Source of the DNA: Cupriavidus taiwanensis
Lineage (GTDB): Bacteria > Pseudomonadota > Gammaproteobacteria > Burkholderiales > Burkholderiaceae
Assembly: GCF_900250075.1 (NCBI RefSeq)
Contig: NZ_LT977072.1
Location: forward strand, 31,315 to 95,314
Direction: 5' to 3'
DNA length: 64,000 nucleotides
Shown: piece by piece, positions 47,699-57,932 of the stretch
How positions within the stretch are numbered: the first letter of the stretch is position 1
Layout of the letters: every line of letters begins with the position of its first letter
Made by a program: the position numbers and the translations under genes
The notes under the pieces: generated by a model
What the model was told of the DNA's origin: nothing
Databases searched by the model: none
Seen by the model: only the letters and a program-made list of their open reading frames with translations

Positions 47699-48964
47699 GC
47701 ACTTGAGAGCCATTTAGACTTGCTGGCGGCGTGGTGCTAGTTTGTGCGTGAGCTCGGCACCGTCGCCGCTCCTTTTTTATTTTTTTGCCGGGAATTCCAC
47801 TTGGGAAGATCGGCGAAATTTCAGGATTGTAATTACCATTCCACAAGACCATCGTAGCATGGCATCTAATACTCGAGTGCTTCCGTTATCCGTAAGTGGC
47901 TCCAGCAATAGGTGCGTTGTAGTAGTGGGAGCAGACTGAATCGTCGGGCCGCTAAAGTACAGCGCTAAAGTACAGCCCAGCCACATCCGTTGGTCGCCCG
48001 ATTTCTGCACTTCCCCAGCCGGTCTGAAATTACTGTGGCGCCAGGGCGGTTCTTAACGCGAGTGAAGCAGCGTATCGCCTCTTGATGACCCTGGGAATGT
48101 ATGGATCTACGCCGCCTGCGGAGCTTGGATCGCCGTGCACAAATGGAGCAAGAACAACACCCCACTGGCTCGGCGTGCCACAACGCAGCGCTGCGGGAGC
48201 GAAAGGTGCAGTTGCACGATGCGCTCGAACCATTTGTCGCGGCAAAGATTAGGGGCGACGGTGTCGTTGACTTCAACGACCGGGGGCAAAGCCATGAAAT
48301 GGCTTTTATCGCATCGCTTGATCTGAATGTCGCAACGCCGACATTGTTGTCGCTGGAACAATGCGAACAAGGACTCCAGTACATCGCGGAGTCTCAGGCT
48401 TGGCGCCGAGCAACTCGCTGAGCCTGAACTCAATCGGGGCGGCTCCGCGCCGCGAGGCTCCAACTTTGATCGCGTGCTCGGCGTGGTTCAGTAGTGGGCG
48501 CTCGGGGAGACTGTATTTCGCCAGATCGCACGAACAAAAAGAAACGCCCGCACCGGCTCGCCGGTGCGGGTTAAGTTCCCATTGTGGAAACGAGTTAACA
48601 ACCCATGAATAGCGCCCCCGCACCTCCATGGCTTGTTAGAATTTACTAAACTAGCCGCCCGACACCTTGATTAATATCAAATTCAGCGAGCATAGCACGC
48701 CAGTATTTCCGGCTTTGTGGTCCCGAAAAGCATGGCAACTATGCTTTCGGTCTCACCGATCTTCCCGGCTTCGGCCGTGGGCTTTCAACTTTATATTAGG
48801 TAGAACGGGATGTATCTTTCGTTTAAAAAACCAGAGAAATATGTAACGGTATGCGAACTTTTCGGTTTATTGCATGAATACAAGCTGCTTCGGGGTACGA
48901 CGTCTGTCGCTGCCGTTTTTGAATAAAGACAGGCAGAGCTAAGGAAACCGGCACTTTCAGCTCC
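47699..48964. other. Long stretch without a recognised gene
   Basis: A frame at 48101-48421 (+) has an open, protein-like middle (ALEPFVAAKIRGDGVVDFND) but no recognised family, and an overlapping - frame is equally long, so neither is called. A strong hairpin at 48531-48570 is listed separately. Confidence 0.4.
48531..48570 (-). terminator. Rho-independent terminator reading leftward
   Basis: CCCGCACCGG (48547-48556), loop CTCG, and CCGGTGCGGG (48561-48570) make a perfect 10-bp stem. On the - strand it is followed by CGTTTCTTTTTG, a T-rich tract. No intact - strand gene precedes it, so it may be left over from a lost gene or guard against read-through. Confidence 0.75.
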
Positions 48965-49154
48965 CTAAAGTTCCGTCGCTTCTACTAACACGTTGACGCG
49001 CCAACTGCCCTTGCTGTCCATCGACAGCATGATGCCGAGGTTGAGCGCGTCGGTGAATTCCGTGGCGGTGAACTTGCTGCCCTGGTCGGTGTTGTCGATC
49101 TCCGGCGTGCCATATTTCGCAAAGGCCCTCCTCCAGCGCCTCGACAGCAGGAGT
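48965..49154 (-). pseudogene. IS3-family OrfB internal fragment
   Basis: On - it reads AFAKYGTPEIDNTDQGSKFT, then ATEFTDALNLGIMLSMDSKG, SWRVNVLVE, the segment around the second catalytic Asp and the final Glu of an IS3-type transposase. Both ends are missing. It abuts the IS256 left end at 49155, suggesting that IS256 landed in it. Confidence 0.75.
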
Positions 49155-49985
49155 CTGTCAGAAATTTTGTGTTTAGGGCATATCATGTCGCCAAGGAGCA
49201 TGTATGCCCCGCAAAACCAAGACGGACCACGCCCCAGACCGTGAACTGCCGACCATATCCCTGAGGACCTGATTGCCTATTTCGTGAAGTGTCCGATGAT
49301 CGCCGAGGCCGTTCAGGACGCCTCGATGTCATTCAAGAAGGTCCTGATCAAACGCGCCCTGGGTGCCGAACTGGGTCAACACCTGGGCTACCCGCGCGGC
49401 GCGCAGCGCCAGTCGGTTCGGCCAATCAGCGCAGCAATGGCAAGAGCGCCAAGACCGTGCTAACCGAAGATGGCCGCTGCGGGTCGACATTCAGCGCGAC
49501 CGCGACGGCAGCTTCGATCCGATCCTGATCCCCAAGCACGAGCGGCGCTTCACCGGGTTCGATGACAAGATCATCGCCATTTACGTCCGTGGCATGACCG
49601 TGCGGGAGATCCAAGTCTTTGGCCGAATAGTGCGGCACAGAGGTATCGCCCGAGTTCATCAGTTCGGTGACCGATGCCGTCATGGACGAGATCACCGCCT
49701 GGCAGGCCCGCCCGCTGAAGGCGATGTAGCCGGTAGTGTTCTTCGACGCGCGCGCAGATGCGCGAGGACAGCGTGGCGCGCAACACGCCGTCTACCTGGC
49801 CCTGGGCGTGCTGCCGGACGGCACGCACGACATCCTGGGCTTATGGATTGAAAGCATCGAAGGAGGCAAGTTCCGGATGAAGGTGTTCAATGACCCGAAG
49901 ACCCGTCGTAGCACGCAGGACAGTCACTGATGACCTTAAGGGTATGGAACAGGCCTTGAATGCGACGTTCCTGAATACGACCCCA
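49155..49985 (+). mobile_element. IS256-family element, 5' part with broken transposase
   Basis: The left end begins near 49155 (GTCAGAAATTTTGTG...). The transposase starts at 49204 (MPRKTKTDHAPDRELPTI) and continues in several frames: [74 protein letters not shown] and GMEQALNATF. At least four frameshifts occur and the C-terminal half is absent. It is dead. Confidence 0.8.
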
Positions 49986-50405
49986 CTATCAAAACGATTT
50001 TCTTTTCACATTGAGCTTGGTTGCTTAAACCAGATCCACCGTCTTTTCTCATTCCACCGCTCTGATTACCTCCTGAGTTACAACAGCTGGAGCTGCTGCG
50101 CTTACTCTGGCACAGCGATTAATTGTCGCAATGGCGACGAAGACATTCATATTTGTCCGTTTATTGACTAAAAGTTGTCGAGTATTTGCAATACTGCCTG
50201 CTCAACTGAGGTTTCAACCAAAGAATGTTGGTGGTACGAATCTCGCATCAAAGTTCCGTCGTCCCTGCCGAGGCAACGAGGCATTGCACAATAGCAATCC
50301 AAGGACGGGCGCATATTTGATGGTGAACACATAAAGCCAAAATTGTTGAAACGCACAATATCTTAGCGAAATTCGTAGAACACTAACTGCCAGTATAGCT
50401 GCGGT
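49986..50405. other. Gene-free upstream region of the glycosyltransferase cluster
   Basis: Base use becomes AT-rich toward 50400. The promoter of the following genes should lie here, but no clear element was recognised. Confidence 0.45.
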
Positions 50406-51812
50406 GTGAGCGACTCCAATTCTCTGAATCGAGTTAATATGACATTTGCAAAAATGAAATACGATCGGGCCATATTTATATCATTTGACGCAGTCGCGGT
50501 ATCAGGAATTACCATTGAGGCACTCAAGACAGCGAAAATGCTTTCAAAAAAAGGTATAAAATCGTACCTGGACCTTGGTTATGATATAAAAGTTGACAAG
50601 GGGGTATTTAATAAACCATACGAATGGGAAAAAGACCTCTACGAGGACTTATTCACTCTTGTTCGCATAGATGACATCACTTCCATAAAAAATTATAACG
50701 CCGATTTTATTAAGCGCGCGCATAATTTGTTGATAAATCAACCGTCGTCAACGACCAGTCGAAACAAAGAAAATATAAAGAGCGACATTATATATGCATC
50801 ACAGCAACTATCAAAAAAGATTGTTCAGCTTTGGGATAGTCTGAATATTGGCTATGTTATTGTAGAAAATGGGACGCTTCCTGAAAACATAATTTACACC
50901 CGAGCCCTGTACCTCGCCATCGAAGAGTATGGAAAACACAATGGATTGGGAAACTTTGTTATTTGGCGGGATCATGATTTGATGTGGAGCAGCGAAAAAA
51001 CCGCCATGAAGTATGGTTCACCACCATACCAAAATGCAATCAAGCCTATCAAGTCCAATCACATCACATACGTAACACTCAACGAAGATCTAAAGAACAA
51101 ACTTGAGGAGTGGTGTAATTATGCCGTTGAGGTCAAGGTTGAAAAAAATACCTACGAATTTAAAGACCAGGTCGGCTACACGAATTTGAGGGAGAAGTTC
51201 TCCATCCGTGATGACGATCTTCTTATTGCAAGAACTACAAGAATTATCCCTCAAAAGCGATTGGACAGGGATATTTATATAATTCATCACCTAAATCGAA
51301 TTTTTGTTGAAAATTGCATAGACAAGAGGGCGTGGCTTTTTATTGCGGGGAATCCAAATGAAGATCCAGAATATTATCAACAGCTAGTAACTTTATCCAA
51401 AACGCTTAACAGCGAGGGTTCTGTGAGATTTCTCGGCCTTCTTCAGCACGGCGGTGTATCCTCCCGGAGCCAAACGTACACTATCGATGATCTATATTAT
51501 TCCTGCGATCTGGTCTCTTTTCTCACCTCCTGGGATTATGATAGCTACGGAAATCCTATTGGCGAAGCAATTTGTCACAAACGCTGTTACATCACGACAA
51601 GCTATGAATATTATGATGAAGTCTATGGCAAGCATGGCTTCGTTGCTCCAGTTATGAGGATATCAGAGGGGAAAGATGGCTTGCCTGATCAAGAATTCAT
51701 TGATGCGCTCTATGAGTTGGTCATCAACAAGCAGCTTACACAAAAAATTGCAGCAAATAATTATGTTCTAGGAAAACGATTACTTTCTCCTAGGGCCTTT
51801 GATATTTTTTAA
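50406..51812 (+). CDS. GT-B fold glycosyltransferase (family 4 like)
   Basis: A 468-residue protein. The N-terminal half has FISFDAVAVSGITIEALKTA, a typical nucleotide-fold opening with a substrate loop; the C-terminal half has IARTTRIIPQKRLDRDI, RAWLFIAGNPNEDPEYYQQL, VRFLGLLQ and the sugar-nucleotide site around DSYGNPIGEAICHKRCYITT. It would move a sugar from a nucleotide donor to an unknown acceptor in the cytoplasm. The start may be GTG 50406 or an internal ATG (50439 or 50454). Base use is AT-rich, unlike the rest of the window, a sign of transfer. The next gene begins about 20 bp on, so the three genes likely form one operon. Confidence 0.8.
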   Translation: MSDSNSLNRVNMTFAKMKYDRAIFISFDAVAVSGITIEALKTAKMLSKKGIKSYLDLGYDIKVDKGVFNKPYEWEKDLYEDLFTLVRIDDITSIKNYNADFIKRAHNLLINQPSSTTSRNKENIKSDIIYASQQLSKKIVQLWDSLNIGYVIVENGTLPENIIYTRALYLAIEEYGKHNGLGNFVIWRDHDLMWSSEKTAMKYGSPPYQNAIKPIKSNHITYVTLNEDLKNKLEEWCNYAVEVKVEKNTYEFKDQVGYTNLREKFSIRDDDLLIARTTRIIPQKRLDRDIYIIHHLNRIFVENCIDKRAWLFIAGNPNEDPEYYQQLVTLSKTLNSEGSVRFLGLLQHGGVSSRSQTYTIDDLYYSCDLVSFLTSWDYDSYGNPIGEAICHKRCYITTSYEYYDEVYGKHGFVAPVMRISEGKDGLPDQEFIDALYELVINKQLTQKIAANNYVLGKRLLSPRAFDIF

Positions 51813-51832
51813 TCGATTTCTTGGGAAGTGGT

Positions 51833-53109
51833 ATGCGAGACAATATTTTTGTATCTGTCGTACTGCCAATTTATAACGAAAGCGATTGCATTGAGAAGGT
51901 ACTCGCATCTTTAATCAACCAGAAAACCCATAACGGATTGATTACTCACCAAAGTTATGAGTTGATTGTTGTAGACAACAATTCTACGGACGATACCGTC
52001 CAAAAAGTAGAGCGTCTTAAATCCGAAAATCCCACTATTGATATCAATATCATCCCGGAAGCCGTTCAGGGGGTCTCATCTGCGAGAAAACGGGGTATGG
52101 ATTATGCGTCGTTGCGTTCAAGAACGAGGGACATTCGCCTGGGGGTGCAAAAAAACACTATATTGTTTCCTCGGATGCTGATTGCACCGTAGAGCCATAC
52201 TGGCTGCACGCAATAATAAAAAAAATGATGGATGATAATGGGGATCTCGGTACGTGCAATTATTATTATAATGAAAGTTTATTCGCCAGTCGTCCGAATC
52301 TATTTCGGGAAATCAAAAAAACTTTACGCTGTCGGGAAATGTCCTTTTCACTATTCGGTGGTTTTCCAGACGGGAAGGGCTTCGCTGTTGAGCGCAGGTT
52401 CTACGACAAGGTCGGTGGCATCGAAATCTTCTACCAACTCAAAAGCGGTAAATTTGTGGAACATCTTTCCGATGATTGGGATTTTGGGATACGAGTCGTT
52501 GCATGGGGTGGCAAACCGGTTTACGCCCGAGATTCCCGGGTAGAAATTAACAGTCGTCGGGTTGATACTCTGCTTGACGAGGTCATCACGGGCATCGCCT
52601 ATGGTCAGGACGGTATTATTATCATGAAGGACGTCCGGACAGAAAAGGGACGCCAAAATATTGCGCTGAAAGATACGACCCCCGAACAGTCACAAAATGC
52701 CTGGCTCAGCTCAATAAAAGACTATGTTCCCAAGAATATCATTCTGCCTGTGCTGCTTAATCCACATCTTTTGCTGGAAAATGCACGTGTTCGTGAATTC
52801 TTCACTGGCCGCGCGGCAGACCAGCTGTACCGGCGTCTCGAGGAAATTAAGTATGAAACTCGCATGATCGACTTTAAGTCTATCCATTCCTATAAAACGT
52901 CATGCTATCGACTTTATTTCGAATTTCGTGATGAGATCTTTAGCGCCATGCGCCGAACCATTGGCGAAGATATCGGCTTCCCACCACCATTGCCAAAGTG
53001 TTTCGATGTTGTCAAGCCGGAAGACTTCAAGCGTTTTGTCTATTACTTTTGTGAGGACCGTGAATCCGGGGAGGCACATAATTATTTCGCGAACGGTGGA
53101 GTTTTTTAA
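51833..53109 (+). pseudogene. Family 2 glycosyltransferase with a single frameshift
   Basis: The start MRDNIFVSVVLPIYNESDCI and VVDNNSTDDTVQKV are the GT2 nucleotide-binding parts. Near 52110 one base appears to be missing: the protein continues in another frame as VAFKNEGHSPGGAKKHYIVS, then SSDADCTVEPYWL with the DxD metal motif, and runs cleanly to 53109. Repaired, it would be about 425 residues. The long C-terminal part (SGKFVEHLSDDWDFGIRVVA and onward) has no recognised domain. Everything else is well kept, so the defect is recent or a sequencing error. The stop overlaps the next ATG (TAATG), showing coupled translation. Confidence 0.75.
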
Positions 53110-54536
53110 TGAACAAAGCAGCGCTAGATTCGTTGAATGACGTCGATGTTCGCTATCCTTTGCCGCGAGTATATGATTTCCTCTCGAGGCCGGAAAATAG
53201 TGAATTTCTAGATTACGTATTTAAGGACACATTCGGCTGCCATGTTTTTCCCGGTGATATTCTTAATTACCCATATTATTCTTTTTTGGGTGATATGGAG
53301 CGAGAGATAAGTAAGGCTAAACAAATCCATCTTTGGTCATATATTCCAACTTGTCGCTACCGTTGCCACTTTTGTGCATTCCCCACCGTCATACTCAACC
53401 CACAGGTCGACTCCGCGCAGACTGTGTTCCGGGATGTGGTAGATAGTAATATAGCAGAAGCAAGGCATTGGCTTGAGAGTATCCCAGGCCTTCGCCGAGC
53501 AGAGGTTGGGGAGTTTAATATCTTCGGTGGCACGCCATCACTACTTCCTCAGCGCGAACTGCGACGCTTAGTGGATTTTTATCGATGCAACTTTAATTTG
53601 TCGGCTGCATCGATGCGGTTTGAAGGTGATCCGGGAACGCTGACTAAAGAATATTTGAGTTTTTTAAAAAGGATAGGTTTTTCCAAGATCAGTTTTGGCG
53701 TGCAGTCTTTCAATGAGCATATTATCAAAGCATCCGGTCGTGCGCATTCAGCCCGCGCTTGCATGGAAACCGTTCATGACGCACGCGAGGTCGGTTTCGA
53801 TTGGATTAGTGTCGACCTTATTTATGGACTCCTCGGGCAAAGTGTCGATGACGTGAAACGGGACATGGAGAAGGTTCTAGAATTGGGGCTCTCTCATGTT
53901 GTCTGCACCAAGCTGCACATCGGTGAGTTTATGAGAAGACGCACCGGTGTTTCCGGCGAGCGACAAAGTTTGTGGCAGAAAAGAAAAATTTTCGCTAATA
54001 AGGGAGGGTTCCCTGGTTTAGGTAAGCAATATCAAATGCGGGAGCTTGTGGAACAGTACTTGTCCTGCAATTATCTGGAGCATCCCACAATGTACTTCCA
54101 TCATAGGAATCATCCCCCCGAAAAATGGAAGGGATTAGTCACTGATCTTGGTAAGCAGTATCCAGAGGTGGCTATTGGTTTGGGTGGTAGCTCGAAGTGT
54201 ACAACAGCCGAAGCTATCAACATAACTGGATACAGTAGATACAAGGAAGCACTTGGCAAGCATCGCTTGCCCATTGAAGACAGCCGAGGCATCTCCCGGG
54301 CTCATGGTGAAATTAATGCGTTCAAAATGGCCTTGTCGACATTAGTCCCAGTGAATGATGATGTGTTTAAAGAACGTTTTGAGGGGCGGAGTTTTTTTGC
54401 CAATCCGAAGATCAATCGTGCGCTGAATGCGCTGGTGGGAAAAGCACTCGTCACCGTTGACGATAATATCGTTACTTTGACTCCAAATGGCGTGACCCTC
54501 GTGGAAGCGGTGATTAACACGCAGTTCGGCGCCTAA
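53109..54536 (+). CDS. HemN/HemW-like radical SAM protein
   Basis: A 475-residue radical SAM protein. The cluster cysteines C82, C86 and C89 lie in IPTCRYRCHFCAFPT. FNIFGGTPSLLP, RFEGDPGTLTKEYLSFL, GFSKISFGVQSFNEHIIKAS and DLIYGLLGQSVDD follow in the order seen in HemN-type proteins. It lacks the HemN start, and the C-terminal domain ends with a winged-helix-like GKALVTVDDNIVTLTPNGV. HemN relatives include heme chaperones, decarboxylases and methyl/cyclopropane-forming enzymes of secondary metabolism. Translational coupling to a glycosyltransferase suggests modification of a sugar or lipid rather than heme synthesis (inference). Substrate unknown. Confidence 0.85.
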   Translation: MNKAALDSLNDVDVRYPLPRVYDFLSRPENSEFLDYVFKDTFGCHVFPGDILNYPYYSFLGDMEREISKAKQIHLWSYIPTCRYRCHFCAFPTVILNPQVDSAQTVFRDVVDSNIAEARHWLESIPGLRRAEVGEFNIFGGTPSLLPQRELRRLVDFYRCNFNLSAASMRFEGDPGTLTKEYLSFLKRIGFSKISFGVQSFNEHIIKASGRAHSARACMETVHDAREVGFDWISVDLIYGLLGQSVDDVKRDMEKVLELGLSHVVCTKLHIGEFMRRRTGVSGERQSLWQKRKIFANKGGFPGLGKQYQMRELVEQYLSCNYLEHPTMYFHHRNHPPEKWKGLVTDLGKQYPEVAIGLGGSSKCTTAEAINITGYSRYKEALGKHRLPIEDSRGISRAHGEINAFKMALSTLVPVNDDVFKERFEGRSFFANPKINRALNALVGKALVTVDDNIVTLTPNGVTLVEAVINTQFGA

Positions 54537-54769
54537 GCGCGACTAATACAACTTGCCGACTGGCCGGGCGCAGATGGCAATGCAGGGAGGTTAAGCAGGC
54601 GAAAAGTATCGAGGCTACCTATATACTGCCCCGTCTTGATATTGGTCCGCGGCACAAGCCGATCAGCACCAAAATAATTCTCGCGCAGTGGTCCGATTCC
54701 TTCTGCTAGCAACCTTGAGCAAGCAAGGCAAGGTGACTGCATAGCTTGTGCTCGTCGAGCTACCCGCGC

Positions 54770-55030
54770 CAAAACGCACGAGTACGCGAACCTGGCTTGG
54801 GCCGTTGCTTCAACCGGCTCGGCAAGCTGCGGAGTGGCACTTACGGCACTTACGAACTTCAACGCTATCGCGCCAGCGGACTGGATCTCGTCGTCACGGG
54901 CGATCCTGCTGTGGCACATCGTCTAATCTCGAACGCGCCGTCTCCGTCATCCTCTATGGCGACAGCCTCTGGCTGCAAAGCAAGCGCGTCGAGAGGGGCG
55001 GATTCCGACCGCTACGCTCCCGTGCGGCGA
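54770..55030 (+). pseudogene. Tn3-family transposase, C-terminal fragment
   Basis: GRCFNRLGKLRSGTYGTYEL then QRYRASGLDLVVT match the segment before the end of Tn3 TnpA (GEL...NQRYRASGLNLVV). The frame breaks soon after. No resolvase or inverted repeat was recognised nearby. Confidence 0.55.
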
Positions 55031-55073
55031 CGGCTTAGGGTTTGTGATGTTGGCGCCATATTCGTACAGTACC

Positions 55074-55350
55074 CTAATCCGCGACTCGGCCCGCTGCCTT
55101 GAGGATGTTGTAGCTGGTCGTGCGAGACGGCACCTCTCCCTCGCCAAACCGCTCGGCTAGGCGCTGCTGAATCCAGTTCCTTGCTCGCCGGGCCCCGCGG
55201 CGCCAGGATCGCTCCGCGGACGCCTTCATTGGCGTAATCCACTTGTAGCCGGTCTTGCGGCTGATGCCATAGCGCTCGCAAAGCGAGCTGTCGCTGTCCG
55301 AGCGGCGCAGATGCTCGGAAATGAGAGTGAACCCGATGCTGCCGAGCATT
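55074..55350 (-). pseudogene. Transposase N-terminal fragment, IS481-like
   Basis: On - a helix-turn-helix region, SLCERYGISRKTGYKWITPM, is followed by RRARNWIQQRLAERFGEGEV, as in the N-terminus of IS481-type transposases. It has no catalytic core. Confidence 0.55.
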
Positions 55351-55923
55351 GGCTACGCAAAGAAGCAAGAAACTTGGATCCAGCGAATTTTGTATTTACA
55401 TTGCTGGAAGCGCTGGTCAGCCATATCCGACAATGATGAGAATACTCGGATCGAACGCAGACCTGTGCGTCTCCGCTCAATCCGATTCTCCTACTCCGTC
55501 GGTGCGAGATGGACTTACTATTCCATCCCAATCCGTGGAGACGAAGGAACCGAACCGGCGTTGTCGCGCATGAGGCTAGGTTGAGCTGGGCCAGGGATAT
55601 CAGCGTGCTGTAGCATGCCCAGACAGATCACTTTAAGTGCGCAATGGTTGCTTGTGGAGCAGGGCATCGGTCCCTTTTTTTGGCTAGCGTGGGAGCCGAT
55701 TTCAGCGGATCAGGTAAGCACACGCGCGCGGAGGAGTACCGTTGACTCCGAGAAGGGGGAGAGTCTCCATCGCACCCATACGGTTCAAGTACCAGCGGCA
55801 CGGCAAAGCGGCCCCGGGATTTGAACGGTTTGCAACATTTTTGTAAGGTAAGGAACAAAAAGAACTTGCGGACTGACTTTAAAGTGCGTATAAGTCAAAC
55901 GTCAGCAATAACCGGAGGCGCAA
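55351..55923. other. Gene-free stretch upstream of the first hns-like gene
   Basis: No supported gene. The promoter of the H-NS gene presumably lies toward its end. Confidence 0.4.
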
Positions 55924-56238
55924 ATGGCAACATATAAAGAACTGATAGCGCAAAAGCAAGCGATCGAGGCCCAGCTTGAAGAGGCACGGGCGAGCGAGGT
56001 TGCCAGCGTCATAGAACAAATTCGTGATTTGATGGCGCAATACGACCTGTTGCCCGAAGATGTTGCGCCGCGGCGCCGTAGGGGACGGCCAGTCGGTGTT
56101 GCTTCAGCACAGCGCGAAAAGGCGCCGCTGCCACCCAAGTATATGGACCCCAAGACCGGGAAGACTTGGTCCGGAAGAGGTCGAGCACCGGCATGGTTGG
56201 GCAAACGGCCTGAACGTTTTTTGATTCCGCAGGAGTGA
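55924..56238 (+). CDS. H-NS-family nucleoid protein, copy 1
   Basis: A 104-residue Burkholderiales-type H-NS. Residues 1-42 form the coiled-coil dimer domain (MATYKELIAQKQAIEAQLEE), residues 49-56 a basic AT-hook-like linker RRRRGRP, and the C-terminus the DNA-binding domain PPKYMDPKTGKTWSGRGRAP. It binds AT-rich DNA in the minor groove and silences it. GGAGG precedes the ATG. A hairpin terminator follows at 56257-56294. It lies 1.4 kb after the AT-rich glycosyltransferase set, a plausible target. Confidence 0.9.
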   Translation: MATYKELIAQKQAIEAQLEEARASEVASVIEQIRDLMAQYDLLPEDVAPRRRRGRPVGVASAQREKAPLPPKYMDPKTGKTWSGRGRAPAWLGKRPERFLIPQE

Positions 56239-56256
56239 CGACACGTACAGGTGCTC

Positions 56257-56294
56257 AAATGCCCGGTCAAGCTAACGCTTGAAAGCGGGCATTT
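56257..56294 (+). terminator. Hairpin terminator after the first H-NS gene
   Basis: AAATGCCCG (56257-56265) pairs with CGGGCATTT (56286-56294), with an inner TCAAGC/GCTTGA stem around the loop TAAC. The ATTT end gives a short T-tract. It lies 19 bp after the stop. Confidence 0.7.
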
Positions 56295-56746
56295 CGTAAA
56301 ACCATTAAGCGGACGTGGCAAACGGGCTTTAGCTAGTCTGCCACATTGTAGTGCGCACAAGTACAATGACTCTAACCTGAGATTGGCGCGTGGCCGTTAG
56401 TCCGTGACGAAGAATCGTGTAATGGATCCAGATTCGAGGCGGCCGCCTTAAATTCATCGCAGGCTAAACTGTAGCCGCGCGATGGACTGCATCAATCGCG
56501 AGCCTGCATTTCCCTTTCCAGATTTCGCCGCGCTCAGCAAGGCGCATTATGCTACCACGTAGACGCTTTCACTATGCGTTCCGCCCCTGTGCTTCAGTGA
56601 TGTCAGTGTACCCGGCCCTAAGTAGGATGAATTGAGTTGTGCGACTACGTTGCTGGCTCCCGGCTAAGTGTTCAAGAATGGATTCCTTGCAGGACTCTCT
56701 TAAGTTGCGTAATAGGTCATGAGTAACTGACCAATTGGAGATCGAA
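56295..56746. other. Gene-free stretch between the two H-NS genes
   Basis: No supported gene. It should contain the promoter of the second H-NS gene, not clearly recognised. Confidence 0.4.
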
Positions 56747-57058
56747 ATGGCAACATATCAGGAATTGCTAGCTCAGAAACAGGCGCTGGAAGTCCAAATC
56801 GAAGAGGCCCGTGCCAATGAGCTTTCGAGTGTTATCGAACAGATTCGCGGATTGATGATGCGCTACGAATTGTCCCAAGACGACATCGCGCCTCGCCGTC
56901 GTCGCGGCCGCCCTGCCGTTGTGGCCGCCTCGCCCGAAAAGAGGTTACTGCCTCCGAAGTACATGGACCCTAAGACGGGCAAGACGTGGTCGGGGCGTGG
57001 CCGAACGCCGGCGTGGCTAGGTAAACGGCCAGAACGCTTTCTGATTCCCCAGGAATAA
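56747..57058 (+). CDS. H-NS-family nucleoid protein, copy 2
   Basis: A 103-residue close paralogue of the H-NS protein 0.5 kb upstream: the same MATYQELLAQKQALEVQIEE start, linker RRRRGRP, and a C-terminus identical except for a Thr/Ala change (TWSGRGRTPAWLGKRPERF). ATG 56747 is chosen over TTG 56735 because it matches copy 1 and has TTGGAG before it. The two may form mixed dimers. The DNA level has diverged more than the protein, so the duplication is not very recent, and purifying selection is likely. Confidence 0.9.
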   Translation: MATYQELLAQKQALEVQIEEARANELSSVIEQIRGLMMRYELSQDDIAPRRRRGRPAVVAASPEKRLLPPKYMDPKTGKTWSGRGRTPAWLGKRPERFLIPQE

Positions 57059-57359
57059 ACCTCCGAGGACCTGAAGGAATTTTGGCGGCGAGGGACCTCC
57101 TCCATCCCCTGCCGTCGAAGCCATGCTTCTTACGACATTTGGAGTCGTCGATGCCTGGCAAATTGTGTAGTATCACCGAACGAGCCCAGCGCTTATAGTT
57201 CGACAACACATAGGCGTCTGTTGTTCTTCACGCTCGAAGCCGCGATGAGGACATGGATGGGTGCAGGCCTGGCTCGAAAACATCGAGCTTTCAATGCGCG
57301 CGCTTTTACACCTAAATTTTATAGTTTCAGACTATCTTGCCACACAACGCTCATCCGAT

Positions 57360-57932
57360 CTAAGCTAATCCGCATCGACGTCTGCGTTGACATTGGGACC
57401 CATTGGCGACGATAGCTCACACAGAATTTGTTGGAGCGCGCGGGCAAATCTACTGATGATGCCCTGCGTGAGCGCGTACCAGGGCAAGACGTTAATGGCG
57501 CCGCGATCCTGCCGGTGCACGAGTAAGGGCGAGTTCGTAGCGTCCAATTGGATGCCGCAGGCCATGTGCCAAGTAAAACCAGTCGCTGATATGGCCAAGA
57601 CGAACTAAGTTGATGCAATTAATACGAGTGGTGATGCGCTTGCTGTAATCGACCACTGTCATTTGGTACTCGAGTGAGTTGGCTGCAATGCGGGCCACAT
57701 ATGTATCGATCGCCCGATCGGTCTTACGTCGCAATCGGGTCTGATCATCCCTCCATACCTGCAACGTGTGCATCCCATCCTTGCTTTGGAATGTAGCACG
57801 GTAAAAAAGCGCGGCCGGCTCAGCACGGGCACCAAAGGCCGCGTCGAAGGTTGGCGCCAACTGTCCAGCTTCGCAATCTGGACCGGAAAAGAGCATACGA
57901 GTGCAGCGCTGGCTAAGAGCGCCCCCCGCCAT
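57360..57932 (-). pseudogene. Decayed protein encoded after the phosphatase
   Basis: The - strand reads FYRATFQSKDGMHTLQVWRD, TYVARIAANSLEYQMTVVDY, LVRLGHISDWFYLAHGLRHP and IGRYELALTRAPAG, then continues in another frame with WYALTQGIISRFARALQQ. It is a broken reading frame of an unrecognised family, directly downstream of the phosphatase remnant and probably its operon partner. Confidence 0.5.

Noticed and set aside
48101..48463. Overlapping 106- and 118-residue frames on opposite strands
   Set aside because: Neither shows a recognised motif, start signal or better codon use than the other.
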